Source: Adiantum capillus-veneris (Eukaryota; Streptophyta; Polypodiopsida; Polypodiales; Pteridaceae). Taken from it: a stretch of DNA of 64,000 bases. The DNA is taken from positions 137,649,029 through 137,713,028 of the forward strand of contig CM043964.1 in the NCBI GenBank assembly GCA_014529385.2, written 5' to 3'. This document shows positions 1 to 10,571 of this stretch, in pieces; within the stretch, counting starts at the first letter, position 1, and the number at the start of each line of letters is the position of its first letter. The translations under genes and the position numbers were made by a program. The notes under the pieces were generated by a model that worked only from the letters and a program-made list of their open reading frames with translations, ran no database searches and was not told the DNA's origin.

Positions 1-285
1 TTTCCTCTTCCTCTTCCCTACCCTCATTCCCTGCTAGCTCTCTCCACCTTTGAAGGTGTTTGAGGCCTTGGGGCTGGGGCTGTGGGGATTTTTAATGCTT
101 TTTACAAAGTCTATGTTATGCTCGTGATGCATGAATCTTTCCATCTTCATTGCATCACCTAGGTCACAAAAGAAACACAAAGATTGTATTGTACCAAGTC
201 TCTCTTGATGGGAGAATCTATAATACAAAAGCCTATTGGAGGGGGGACCACGGCTCCATATAAATCCGGTCCTCAACTGTTGTCA
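1..285 (-). repeat. LTR-like end fragment of a dispersed repeat
   Basis: Read on the minus strand, the segment starting at 285 (TGACAACAGTTGAGGACC) matches the plus-strand segment starting at 39517 for about 100 bases, with scattered substitutions. Similarity stops abruptly upstream of TGACA in both copies, as expected for an LTR start. The 39517 copy lies just upstream of a gypsy gag, so this is probably the LTR edge of a related element running off the left end of the window. The 80-codon minus-strand reading frame here is not treated as a gene. Confidence 0.5.
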
Positions 286-1088
286 AGTTCTCTAAACTCT
301 CTCTCTTGCAAAATTATTGTTCGTGCCAAGTTAATTAAGTACTATAATTAGGTTGCTACAATCAATTAAGTTCACCCTCTATGTTCTCAAAGTAGTCCCA
401 CAAAAATGCTCTCTTTAATTCTCCTAATTCCGCTATTGTTAAAGTTCATAGGCCATTTCCATTACACTGGAAGAGTTGAGCATATCTAAGTTGTGCCACT
501 CATGTTGGATGAGATGAGCATCAGAGTCGAAGTCTATTAACTTAATCATGGTGGAGTGACGTAGAGTCCAACACTCACGCGCAGTGCATAGTAAGATGAG
601 AGCACATATCCTCGACAATGAAAACCCTTCCTAAAGGGGTGCCAGCTTGTAAAGCCACATGATATACTTTTATAGCTACACCCTCTTTCTAAAGAACCCC
701 TCAAAGATGTCTCTTGCATAGCATATTATTTTTCCATGCATTTCTCTGTATGCATATACAGGATGTCCCATCATTGGACATATGCATTATACACTCTTTT
801 TTGCTTCCACCTATGCACCTTGAGTGGACTAGAATAAGCAAAACAACTTCCCATATTGCTTCCCTTATATTTGTTGCCATCTTATTTCCATATCCATCAA
901 CAAATAATCCCTTCAGTACTTTATTCATATTTACCATGCTAATAAATACTCCAATAATGCGCGTATCCCAAAGACCATTTTTTTCCATTGGGTTTTTTTC
1001 CTTTGGTCATCTAGGTATTAGATCCTAATTTAGAACCTCATCATTCTATTTCTCTTGTACATACTCTCATTAAGTAAAAAACGCCTCG
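286..1088. other. No supported gene
   Basis: AT-rich sequence. Overlapping frames of about 100 codons exist on both strands around 701-1028, but neither shows a motif I recognise. It may be decayed retroelement sequence. Nothing firm can be assigned. Confidence 0.4.
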
Positions 1089-1298
1089 TCATATACTGCT
1101 ACAATGGACAAATGTGACATTATCTCTCACATTAGAAACAAATGTGGACCAATGAGATCCTACATCAGAATGAACCTCATCAACAAATTCAATGACAAAT
1201 GAAGACAGCCAATGAACAACCATGAAAAACCTTCCACAGCCTCTACAAAAACTTTTCAGCAGCGCCCGAGGACAAGCACTAAAATTGGAAGGGGGGAA
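1089..1298 (+). pseudogene. Decayed 3' end of a gypsy polyprotein with polypurine tract
   Basis: The plus-strand translation contains stops. Near 1235-1290 it gives a segment with PEDKH...NWKGG, resembling the short tail after the chromodomain in plant chromovirus polyproteins (LEDK...EGG). It is followed directly by a purine run (1287-1298, GGAAGGGGGGAA) and then TGTTAAC. A polypurine tract abutting TG is the standard junction between the internal region and the 3' LTR. The domain match is weak and rests on position as much as sequence. Confidence 0.4.
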
Positions 1299-2190
1299 TG
1301 TTAACTTAGCCAATGTTAGAACCAAGCCATGGGAGGCGTTTGGCACTCTTTCCCAGTTATGACCCCACTGCAAAACATTAACATTAACGCAAAGGTCAGA
1401 ACCAAGCGATGGGAGCCGTTGGGTAGCCAATAAGCCCTCTCTTCGCCTAGTTATGACTCCAATACATGACCTGTAATGACATCATCACGAGGGTCTCCCG
1501 ACACCAGTTAACAAAAGCTACTAAAAGGCCCAAGCCTTACAAAGCACATCGAAGATGATTATGAAGAAGCAGTGAAGATTGGAGTTACACATTTTTCACA
1601 TTTTCCAAAATGGCCATATATTGTAATTTCTCGATTTTTTTCAGGCTCAATGAGAGTTCCAAGATGTAAAGAATACGTCAGTTAGTGTGCATAGGGTACA
1701 TATTTATTAAGTTTTGGAGCCGTAAAGGCCTTGGGAGCCCGGATATTGCATATTTTTACCCTAGGTATATAAGGTGGTGTGCAAATGAAATTAGGGTTCT
1801 CAGCCTCATTTGTGGAGACCACTCTTTGGTGAGAGCTCATGAGTTGTGTGGCTATGGAGTCCTTGAGCTTCTCCTTGCTTTTGTGACTTGATTAACATTA
1901 ATCAAGGCTTAATTCTCTTTCACTATGCATTCCTCATACTTCTTATGATTGTTAATGATGCTTTAATTAGCTAGATTGTAACTAATTAGTGGTTAATCCC
2001 GCTCTAATCTTGTGTGATTGTCCTCTATTCTTGGTATGTGCATATAGGTTTGATTGGAGTGCAGATGATCGATGGATCTATGTGTGTGCGCTTGCAATTA
2101 GTGTGTTGCATGATAGGATTATTGATGCGTGCGTCTTGCAATCGTTAATGTGTGTGATTGAGTTGATTTTGAGGTGAAGAGAAGTGGATG
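1299..2190 (+). repeat. Candidate 3' LTR (right border uncertain)
   Basis: The segment begins TGTTAACTTAGCC immediately after a polypurine tract. A TATA-like TATATAAG lies at 1766-1773, followed within about 30 bases by a leader typical of an LTR R region. Within it, an AGAACCAAG...ATGGGAG motif occurs twice, about 82 bases apart (near 1318 and 1400). I could not find a paired LTR in the window or a clear CA end, so the right limit is a guess. Confidence 0.4.
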
Positions 2191-2199
2191 TGGAGATCT

Positions 2200-2369
2200 T
2201 TGTGGCTTAGCTCCTCCATAGGCCGAGAAGCCCACTTTAGGAACCAGTCAATATACCAAAGCAAAGTGAGGAAAAGAAGAATTGAGAGAAGCAAAGGACT
2301 GTGCAGAAAGCCAAAGGGAAAGCCAAAGAGGTGGATGAATGGCAAGAGAAGAGGATTTTGGCTACTCAA
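2200..2369 (+). pseudogene. Left-flank fragment of the disrupted element
   Basis: A Lys/Arg-rich plus-strand frame (near 2295-2369) runs up to the left TSD of the outer copia insertion and can be continued at 16576 on the other side. This suggests the copia element landed in the 5' part of the gypsy element that resumes at 16581. No catalytic motif lies here. Confidence 0.3.
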
Positions 2370-2597
2370 TGTTACCATATACATGTGGTAGTGATGTGTG
2401 TGAACACACTTAGGACCGTCGGGGCATTTTTTTCCTCACTAGGAGTTTTTCCGCCGGTGCATTGTATATACACCCATCACTCTAGGGCTATCTTATCTTT
2501 CCATTGCACACTAAGTAATATACTCTCTGTTAAGTGTCTTGAGCTTCCTTCTTCTCCTCCAAGCTCTGTGTGTTTTCTTGCAACCCTAATTCCAACA
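2370..2597 (+). repeat. 5' LTR of outer copia element
   Basis: 228 bp from TGTTACC to CCAACA, the same family as 3360-3586, 13544-13769 and 16342-16575. It is bounded by the TSD on the left and the primer-binding site on the right. Confidence 0.9.
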
Positions 2598-2614
2598 TTT
2601 GGTATTAGAGCAAG
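2598..2614 (+). promoter_or_regulatory. Primer-binding site, initiator tRNA-Met type
   Basis: TTTGGTATTAGAGCAAG directly follows the LTR. It differs at one position from the usual plant site TGGTATCAGAGC, which is complementary to the 3' end of initiator tRNA-Met. Confidence 0.8.
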
Positions 2615-2960
2615 TTGCGACCTCCCAAGTTTAATCGTTAGCAACTCCAGCACGTGCCTGCTCACTTTCTCCAATTTTTGTGAGCTTTGGCGAGCGTTAG
2701 CAGGTCGAAAAGTACTTTGGGAAAGCTCACAGAGCTTGGTCTGCTCAAAATTTTCATTTGGGCTCATTTCGGCCTCTGTTTCCACTACATGCCAGTACTG
2801 CACATGCTATTTCATCATTTTGTGCAAATTTTTTGTTAGTGTCGTTTTTTGATAACAGGTTCCTTACGGTCTTCTATGGTTTGTAATATACAACACGTGT
2901 TATTCCCGCTTTGTTTCTCCTCTTTTTGGGCAGTTTTCACATCTAGTGCAGTCATTCACC

Positions 2961-3359
2961 ATGGCTAAAACCAACACAGATGTGTTTCAAGATGTTTGCT
3001 ATTGAGGACAGATTGGATGGGGACAATGACCCAATGTGGACTTACATGATGCAAAATGTCCTTGTGTCAAAGGGTGTTTGGAACATTGTGTAGGGCATTG
3101 ATGTACGTCCTGGTTCTATGAATACATGCGATGTTGAGGATGCTACAAATTTTGCTGCAAGGATTGTTGCTGCTAGAACTATTTTGCATATGGCTGAGCA
3201 AGCTCATTGGGATGTAAGAGATGCATGGGCTCATGCATTGATCGCATTGTCTGTGAAGTGCACTATTAATCCTCACATTCGTTCGGCAAAATCTACAAAA
3301 TAGGCTTGGGATATTTTGGATGGTCTTTATGCAAGTCACAATGAGGCAAAAATTGCATT
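2961..3359 (+). pseudogene. Copia gag, N-terminal half (broken)
   Basis: The ATG at 2961 opens a gag whose product corresponds to that of the minus-strand copy at 7959 (motifs AxEDRLDGxN, QNVLVSKGxWNIV, GID). There is a frameshift near 2990, an in-frame stop in the NIV-x-GID region near 3092 and another stop at 3301-3303. Sequence continuity is lost at 3359, where the minus-strand copia is inserted, and resumes at 13770 with KELESKIMYEEDEMETF. This is nucleocapsid precursor sequence and is no longer translatable as one protein. Confidence 0.8.
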
Positions 3360-3586
3360 TTTTGGAATTAGGGTTGCAAGAAAACACACACATCTTGGGG
3401 AAGACGAAGGAAGCTCAAGTCACACAACAAAGAGTGTATTACTTAATGTGCAATGGAAAAATTGATAGCCCTAGAATGATGGGTGTATATACAATGCACG
3501 GGGAAAAAACCTCCTAAAGAGGGAAAAAATGCCCCAACTGTCCTAAGTGTGTTCACACACATCACTACCACATGTATATGGTAACA
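3360..3586 (-). repeat. 3' LTR of inner copia element
   Basis: 227 bp, the reverse complement of the 2370 LTR family. The outermost bases read TTTTGGAATTAGGG where TGTTGGAATTAGGG is expected, a single substitution. The purine tract on the minus strand (AAGGAAGATT) lies just to its right. Confidence 0.88.
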
Positions 3587-3662
3587 AATCTTCCTTGGAG
3601 TGATGCGGTGAACGAGAGCTGGCACATATAGTAAAGGAAGGTGCCATGCCTTGAGGACATGA

Positions 3663-4226
3663 TCAGTCCACAAAGGGGAGTAAGCCCAAAGCTTTGCAGA
3701 AAGCTTTGAACTTCTCACAAGATAAAGCATTTGTGAAAAGATCTACAAGGTTTTCCTGTGTTGGCACATTAGTCAAATCGATCTCTCCTACTAAGAGCCT
3801 CTCCTTGACATAGTGGTAATGCACCTCAATGTGCTTTTTGTGAGCATGAAAAATTGGGTTCCTCGCAACTGCCAATGCACTCTGACTGTGAGTGTAGATA
3901 GTGTTGCTAGTGTCTTGTTCAACACCCAAATCAGCCATAAGGCATCTGAGCCATACACACTCAGCCGTAGCTGTGAAGACTTCCCTGTACTCATCCTCAC
4001 AACTAGAAGTGGCCACAGTAGGTTGCTTCTTGCTCAACCATGATATGCATGAGCTGCCAAGCATGAAACAAAAACCACTTGTGGACACTCTTGTGTCAAA
4101 ACAACCCACCCAATCTGAGTCCGAAAAAGCATGTAACTTTGGCGGCACCGATCCCCCCTTGAATAAAACAAGACAATATGTAAAGTGCCCCTCAAGTAGA
4201 GGAAAATACTCTTGAAAGCCTACCAA
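3663..4226 (-). pseudogene. Copia RNase H domain
   Basis: The 187-codon frame carries the copia-type RNase H: SDSDWVGCFDTRVSTSGFC, SWLSKKQPTVATSSCEDEYR and IYTHSQSALAVARNPIFHAHKKHIEVHYHYVKE (given here in part). The family's usual third acidic residue, in YTDSQSA, is changed to His (YTHSQSA). The outer copia copy at 15739 keeps YTDSQS. RNase H would remove template RNA during cDNA synthesis. This copy joins the RT upstream through a frameshift near 4220. Confidence 0.85.
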
Positions 4227-5294
4227 TGCTTAGACCCTGGGCTACGCATATACCTGATGAGCTGTGAGACTGCAAAAATTGAATATCGGGCCTCGTGTTA
4301 CATACATAAATGAGGCATCCAACAGCAGTTTGGTAAAGAGTGACATCTGTAGGATCATCGGTATCATGAAGACTCAATTTCAAACCTGTTTCCATGGGAG
4401 TGGCAATAGGTTTGCAATCCTCAAGTCCAAACTTACATAGCAATGTCTCTATGTAACTTTTTTGACACAAGGCAATACCACCATCACACTGCTTAAACTG
4501 TATACCCAAGTAATGATGTAACATCTCCAAATCTTTCATGTTGAAAGTAGCATTCAAATCAGCCTTAAATTCAGCAATATGTGTCTCATTTGGTCCAGTG
4601 ATCAGCAAAGCATCTACATAACCACATTGAGAAGTACATCACCCTCACACTTTCTATACAATGTGCCTTCTGTTGGACTTTTACAAAAACCTCGTTTGAC
4701 CAAATGAGTGTCAGCCCTTCTCATACCAAGCATGAAGAGATTTCTTCAACCCATACAAAGATTTGTTACATTTGCACAACTTATCCTCTTGTCCTTTCTT
4801 AACAAATCAACGAGGCTGCATTACATAAGCTTCCTCAAATATGTCACCATTCAAGAAAGCAGTAACAATGTCTGATTGATGTACATCCCAACCAAAATGA
4901 GCTTCCAATGCACATAGAAAATGCACAGTAATCATATGACAAGTGGGAGCAAAAGTCTCTTCATAATCTATGTCTTTTTGATGTGCATAACCCTTCGCAA
5001 CAAGTCGAGCCTTTTTGATGTACCAATTTCCTTTTTGTCAGGAGGCAAATCATATAAGGTCCATATGTCATTTTCTATAAGTGCATCATATTCGGAGTGC
5101 ATGGCAGCCATCCAATTTTTTGAATTCTGTGCTTCATCAAAAGACAATGGTTCCTCAACATCATGTAAGCTAGACACAGTCGAAGCATAACAATCTGATG
5201 CATAAGATGCATGGCGAGAGCCAGAACGATTGCAACTAGATAGAAATGCATTCAATTTATTGTCACGCAAGGTATGCACCAGCCATTTTGGCAT
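4192..5294 (-). pseudogene. Copia reverse transcriptase, broken
   Basis: Minus-strand pieces give the RT start (4968-5294: FDEAQNSKNWMAAMHSEYDA, then ENDIWTLYDLPP) and the palm/thumb (4192-4608: MKDLEMLHHYLGIQF, YIETLLCKFGLEDCKP, YQTAVGCLIY, TRPDI). At about 4605-4625 the active-site motif reads YVDALL, not YVDDLL, so the second catalytic Asp is Ala. The part between about 4610 and 4967 is broken by stops and frameshifts. Inactive. Confidence 0.85.
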
Positions 5295-5483
5295 ACCTCT
5301 AGCCTGCTCATTTTCAGCCCTTTCCTCATCAAGTAAACCATGTACGTCTGCATCAGTAATAGGCTGATCTGTAACATTTTCAAAAACCCCATAGGCTGTA
5401 CATTTGCCTCATTGGAATTTACATTCGAACTACCACCACTGAAAAGAGGCAACAAAGTGTCATAAATGTCCTATGAGCTTACA

Positions 5484-6360
5484 TTACCTATCTCTAGTAC
5501 ATGACAGCAAGGGCTGAACAGAATCTTCCACAAACACAACATCCTGTGAAACTAGAATACACTTTTTTTGTATATGATACAACCTGTAACCTTTGCTTTC
5601 AGTACTATAACCAACAAAAATACATTTGACAGCCTTATCATCCAATTTTTTTGCGATGTGTTTGTGGCACCAAAGCATATGCCAAACAACCAAAAACACC
5701 CATGTGCTCAATAGAAGGCTTTCTATCATGCCATGCTTCATATGGAGTCATAGACTGCAAAGTTTTTCTAGGACACCTATTTAGTACATAAGTGGCACAC
5801 ATGATGGCCTCTAGCCAAAACAAATGCGGAAAAGCTTGACTTTTGACCATACATCGTGCCATTTTTGTAAGTTACCTGTTTTTCCTCTCAGCAACACCAT
5901 TTTGCTAAGGCGTATAAGGCACTGTACATTGGTGTTTTATCCCATGACTAGCCAGAAATGCATTAAATTCATGAGACATATACTCCCTCCCTCGATCGGA
6001 ACGGAGGGTGCCCATAGTACATTTTGAGACATTTTCAGCCATAGCCAAAAATTGTTTGAAGCACATAAAAATTTGGGCTTTGCCTTAAGCGGATACACCC
6101 AGGCATGCCTGGAGTAATCATCAATAAAAGTCACGAAGTAAAGGTAATTCCCCAAGGATGGAGTTTGCATGGGCCCACAAACATCACTATGCACAAGCTG
6201 CAACCTGCATGTGGCCCTAACTGAACCATCCTTTTGAAACTTAGAATGCTGCATCTTACCCAAATACAACCTTCACAGACATGTTTGACAGGTGCTTCAA
6301 GAGGCGGCCAAGAAGCAACCATATCAGATTTTTGCAAACGTAGCAAACTGGAAAAATTTA
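5484..6360 (-). pseudogene. Copia integrase, broken
   Basis: From high to low coordinates this shows the zinc-binding end (HVCEGCI, GKMQHSKF), the catalytic core start (LVHSDVCGPM, then YFVTFIDDYSRHAWVYPLK), the later core (FPHLFWLEAIMCATYVLNRCP, MTPYEAWHDRKPSIEHM) and the C-terminal barrel region (DDKAVKCIFVGYSTESKGYRLY). At least three frames are used, so frameshifts have accumulated. Copia integrase inserts the cDNA. Order and motifs leave little doubt about identity. Confidence 0.85.
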
Positions 6361-6475
6361 GATGATCAAAACGTGCATGCCAAAGGTTTGCATCTGAAAT
6401 AGCCTTTGAATCGACAACTGCATTTGCAAAATTCTACCGACACTTGTCATACAAAGTGAGCTTATACAGCCCACG

Positions 6476-6832
6476 TCATAAAATGCCACATGCAACAATT
6501 TCATCATGGAAATTGAGATTATGTACAATACATCTGTCATACAAAAATTTGGCTACAAGACCAAGTCTAGCAAGTGCAGATATAGAAAAAAGATTCTTCT
6601 TGATCCCATGTACATAAAGTGCATCAACAAGTGTAAAAGAATTGCCATTTGCAGTAGTAAGCACAATCTTTCCAACTCCATGAACCGGATAAGAGGCATT
6701 GTTGGCACAAGTAACTGAATTCCCATGAGGGACAGATTCAAGAGAGGTGAACAAATCACGATGTGAGGTAATGTGCTTTGTAGCACTACTGTCAAAATAC
6801 CACACATGTGAATCTGCAACAACTAAATTCAT
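6476..6832 (-). pseudogene. Copia aspartic protease and start of integrase linker
   Basis: 118-codon frame. The protease motif reads WYFDSSATKHITSH where the family normally has D-S-G-A, so the Gly after the catalytic Asp-Ser is replaced by Ser. SITANGN-like and KNLFSISAL segments follow in the usual order. The outer copia copy has D-N-G-A at the same place, so each copy carries a different lesion. Confidence 0.85.
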
Positions 6833-7959
6833 GCATCATGGACAACAGGATTATAGGTACACTCTGCACTAAAAGCCCATTCTGCATCAACATCAACATC
6901 ACAATCTCCGTTCATAGAAGACTCGACAATAGCTACATTTGTAGTGGAACCATCATTTGCAATGGAACCACCCTCTTTCTTCTTTGCCTCTTTGGCCTTC
7001 AACTTAGGACAATGCGTGATCAAGTGATCATTAGCTTTACAATAATGGCAACGCATCTTCTTTTTGCCCTTATCACCAAAATTTCTAGAAAAATGCTTCC
7101 AGTAGAAGCATTAGGAACATGTGATTTTTCACTCGTAGAAGAACCATGAGAAGTGGCTGCATTACTGTTACCACCTTTTCTTTGAGCAGCAATAAAGGCA
7201 TGTTCAACTGCACGCTGTCTAAGTCTTGTTTTTTTTGGAAAGCTAAAGCTACTCTTGCAACAGCAATGTGCACAATGCATCAAACTTGAGTCATAAGTCT
7301 CCAAGTACTAGCAAAAGTCTGGTAAGAATCTGGTAAGAATCTGGTAAGGCTTCAAGAATAGTCTGCACAAGGGAATTATTTGAAATGACTTTACCTGCAG
7401 AAATAAGTTTCTCATTGATATCCTTGACACCAACAAGGAAAGTGTCCATATCATCTTCCTCATGCATAATCTTCGATTCTAGCTCTTTACACAGCAATGC
7501 ATATTTAGCCTCATTGCGACTTGCATAAAGACCAACCAAAAATCCCAAGCCTATTTTGCAAATTTCGCTGAACAAATGTGGGGAGTAATAGTGAACTTCA
7601 CAAACAACACAATCAATGCATGAGCGTGCGCATCTTTTACATCCCAACAAGCTTGTACTCCTGTAGGCAAAACAACTAACAACAGTAATCCTTGCAGCAA
7701 GACCTGCAACATCGCCTACATCCTCAGAACCAGGATGTACATCAATGCCATGGACAATATTCCAGAAACCCTTTGACACAAGAACATGTTGCATCACATA
7801 AGCCCACATAGCGTAATTGTTCCCATCCAATCTGTCCTCAACAGCAAACATCTTGAACACATGTGTGTTGTTGTCGGCCATGGAGAATGCATGCACCTGG
7901 TGTGAAAACTGCCCAAAAAGAGGAGAAACAAAGCAGAAATAACACGTGCTATATAGCAC
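6829..7959 (-). pseudogene. Copia gag with CCHC knuckle (minus copy)
   Basis: Starts at MADNNTHVFKMFAVEDRLDG (about 7882; an in-frame upstream ATG lies at 7959). Capsid-like text runs to about 7291. A shifted frame (7020-7304) leads to the nucleocapsid knuckle CHYCKANDHLITHC (CX2CX4HX4C, all four ligands intact) at about 7050. Basic and Ser-rich linkers follow. At least two frameshifts break it. It is the homologue of the split outer gag at 2961-3359 and 13770-14340. Confidence 0.85.
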
Positions 7960-8099
7960 AAACCGTAGCAGACTGTAAGGGACTTGTTATGCAAAAAATG
8001 GCACTGACAAAAATTCTACACAAAACGATGAAACAGCCTGTGCAGCACTGCATGTAGTGGAAACGGAGGCCTAAATGAGCCAGATTTAGAAATCTGAGC

Positions 8100-8145
8100 T
8101 GCGAATTGCAAAGCTCGCCAAAGCTCATTGAAATCGAAGAAAGTG
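8100..8145 (-). repeat. Copia 5' untranslated sequence and left TSD of the gypsy insertion
   Basis: This matches the outer element's leader (near 2670-2700, reverse complement) up to AAGTG at 8141-8145. The same AAGTG recurs at 13474-13478, after which the leader continues. It marks the exact gypsy target site. Confidence 0.85.
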
Positions 8146-8688
8146 TGTAGCGCAGATAGTGTGTCGTGCTCTCTACAGTGGGTGCTCCTCAGTGCTATGT
8201 GCGTGACAATCTCACTCAAACAACTGAAAACAAAAGAACAAAAGATAACAACTGATTACACAGAGACACAACAGCAGACCAAAACATAGGACTCGACTAT
8301 CTCAAAGAATCGATACAGACTCTGGCGTGGCAGCACACTCAGCTCCAACTCGGAACTCACAGGTACAATGGGGGTGTCGAGGCTCAGATGTGGAGGGATG
8401 GTGTAGACGTGCTGTGTATAGACTCGCTACCTAAACGACGACACTCGACCATCTATGAAAAAGATCCACCAACGGCTCATAAATGTCAGCCACCTAAGTC
8501 TATCTCCAAACTGAGTGGTGGTGGTGACCTGGTCACGATGTCCACTAGACCACCGTCCATATCCCTGCCACGTGTCACTGCCCAGCCTAGAGAGTCCGTC
8601 CAGTGTGAACCAGACCTGACCAACTGTACTAACTGTGTGAGTTGGTCTAACTGTGTGTCGTGTGAAAGTGACACTGTAGCCTACTATA
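8146..8688 (-). repeat. 3' LTR of the gag-protease gypsy element
   Basis: 543 bp, aligning along its whole length with 12929-13473 with scattered substitutions. TSD AAGTG lies immediately to the left. Confidence 0.88.
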
Positions 8689-9590
8689 GGTTGCCCGCCA
8701 CAAGACCGCTCACCATCTATGTGAGAGGAATATTGAAAAACTGTAAAAGAAAACCACTAGGTACCTCATCCTTACATCTTTCGTGAAGCAAGTGCTAGGC
8801 CCAACCATGATGTTACATGCCTCAAAAGTGGAATTAAAAATACTACATTGCTTGCAAACACCTTAAGCCTAGAATAGGCAGGAACCAGTATGATTACATA
8901 GTCCAAGAATCCCAATTGGCAAAACAGAATGAGGCTCCACAGCAAAGAGATATGCTCGGTTTGGATTCAACGCATCTTTATCCTCATAACCATAGTGAGA
9001 GGAGAGGAAAATGATCTGGTCCATGCTCGTAGATGAACCTTGCAACACTACTTGCAACAACACTCTTCTTGAAAATAGGGATGACTAGAAGCTCAAGTAA
9101 CAACGCAAATAAGGTTAAGCTCCATCATGCTGGCAGAAACAAAAAGCCTTCACAACAACAAGATGGCAACTATGTGAATGCTTGAAAGCCACAAGGAAAC
9201 AACCAAAAGGCTCTTCAACTTGCTCGTCTGCTGTGATCGGACTACAAAAACTTGCTCTCCCCTTTTGTGTCATTGGCCATCTATGCACACAATACTTACT
9301 GACAACGCGAGTCGCCCACTATTCACACTTTGCAAACACATAGATGATCGATATTGGATTCCTTACTGGACAGAAATACAATGTAGGTTCTCCCCGCCCC
9401 CCTACGGTGCCATAGTTATCGACCTTCGTAGTAAGAAGCCCCTGGGCCTGCGATACGTCTATGGCACCGGCTCACTTGAGAGCTTGCTAGCTATTGTAGC
9501 CCTTTCTCCCTGCGGCAGAAGTTGCAGCTCCCCGGGGACCTGTCAATGATGGAATGACGAAAAAAATGAAGAGGAAGCAGGGAGTGCGCG
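8689..9590. other. Internal gypsy sequence with no coding motif
   Basis: Between the 3' LTR and the G-rich minisatellite I can read no pol domain on either strand. Short frames are unrelated to known retroelement proteins. This is where the missing pol would lie in an autonomous relative. Confidence 0.5.
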
Positions 9591-9960
9591 ATAAAGGAGA
9601 TTGGAAGAGGGGGTGTGAGGGGGACGGGGGCTGGTGAGGGGGGGCGAGGGGAGGGACTAGGGGCGAGGACTGAGTGGGTAAGGGGCGAGAGTTAGTAGGG
9701 GGCGAGGGCTGGTGAGGGGGGGCGAGGGGGTGTGAAAAAGGGAAGAGTAGGGGCGAGGGTTGGGTGGGGGGGGGGGGGGGGGGGGGGGGATGAGGGGTGG
9801 GTAGGGGCGAGAGGGTGTGAGGGGGTGGGTAGGGGCGAGGGGTGAGTAGGGGGGATGAGTTGGTGAGAGGGGGAGGGGGAAATTTGGGATTAAGGGGGGG
9901 GGGGGCGAGTTGGGAGAGAGGGGAGGGACGAATTGGGGAGGGGGAGACTCCATAACAAGG
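9590..9960. repeat. G-rich minisatellite (GGGGCGAGGG-type units)
   Basis: Variable units such as GGGGCGAGGG, GGGTGTGAGGG and TGGTGAGGGGG repeat for about 370 bp, including a run of about 30 G near 9760-9789. The overlapping minus-strand proline-rich frames are by-products of this repeat, not genes. The many G-tracts on the plus strand could form quadruplexes. Confidence 0.85.
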
Positions 9961-9989
9961 CATAGACTTGGTAGCTTCCAACCACTCTA

Positions 9990-10529
9990 GCAGATCTTTG
10001 TCTGACCCTTCAGGTGTAGTAGACTGTTCTTGTTCAGGGTTGTTTCCATTGACAAAGAAACTTGCTGCACCACGGGATCCATACCTCCTTCTAAGAGAAT
10101 GGGTTGCATCGGGGTGCCAGAAGTATGTATCCACATGCCATCATTTTCCCACTCATGAAGTGCTTTAGTGTGTTGCAGCCATGGTCTTCCAATGAGCAAG
10201 GAAAATTTGCCCTCAACATGGGGAAGACGAACCACAACAAAATCCAAGTTTAAAGTAAAGTCTTGTACCTGCAGAGGCACATTGTCCACTATGCCCACTG
10301 GGTAGATTGTCCGCTGGTCGGCCAATGTAACTTTGAAGGGAGCAAGGCGAGTAGGATGTAGACCTAGAGCTAACATAGTGAACTTGGGCATCAGGTTGAT
10401 GCCAGATCCACCATCCACTATCACTCCTGAGAATTGCCGACCCAAAACGGACACTGTCAAGCGAGGGCTTCTATAATCAGTGAATGGAGCAGCGGGATTG
10501 GATATCATATAGGACTCTGATGGTCGCAC
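9990..10529 (-). pseudogene. Gypsy aspartic protease (retropepsin)
   Basis: About 180 codons. It shows the hydrophobic strand and catalytic loop FSGVIVDGGSGINLMPK (the DGGSG form seen in many plant gypsy proteases in place of DTGA), then VTLADQRTIYPVGIVDNVPL and the second-half strand SLLIGRPWLQHTKALHEW. Retropepsin would cleave gag. The frame runs on into the proline-rich minisatellite translation instead of RT, so the pol connection is lost. Confidence 0.8.
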
Positions 10530-10571
10530 TGGGAGCTGCCCGCCACTAGGACCTGCTCTAGGATAAAGTGA

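Noticed and set aside
7863-8057. Plus-strand ORF opposite the copia gag
   Set aside because: A shadow frame of the minus-strand gag start and leader, with no motif.
9487-10134. Proline-rich minus-strand ORF of over 200 codons
   Set aside because: It reads through the G-rich minisatellite. The protease frame ends inside it and there is no independent start or motif.
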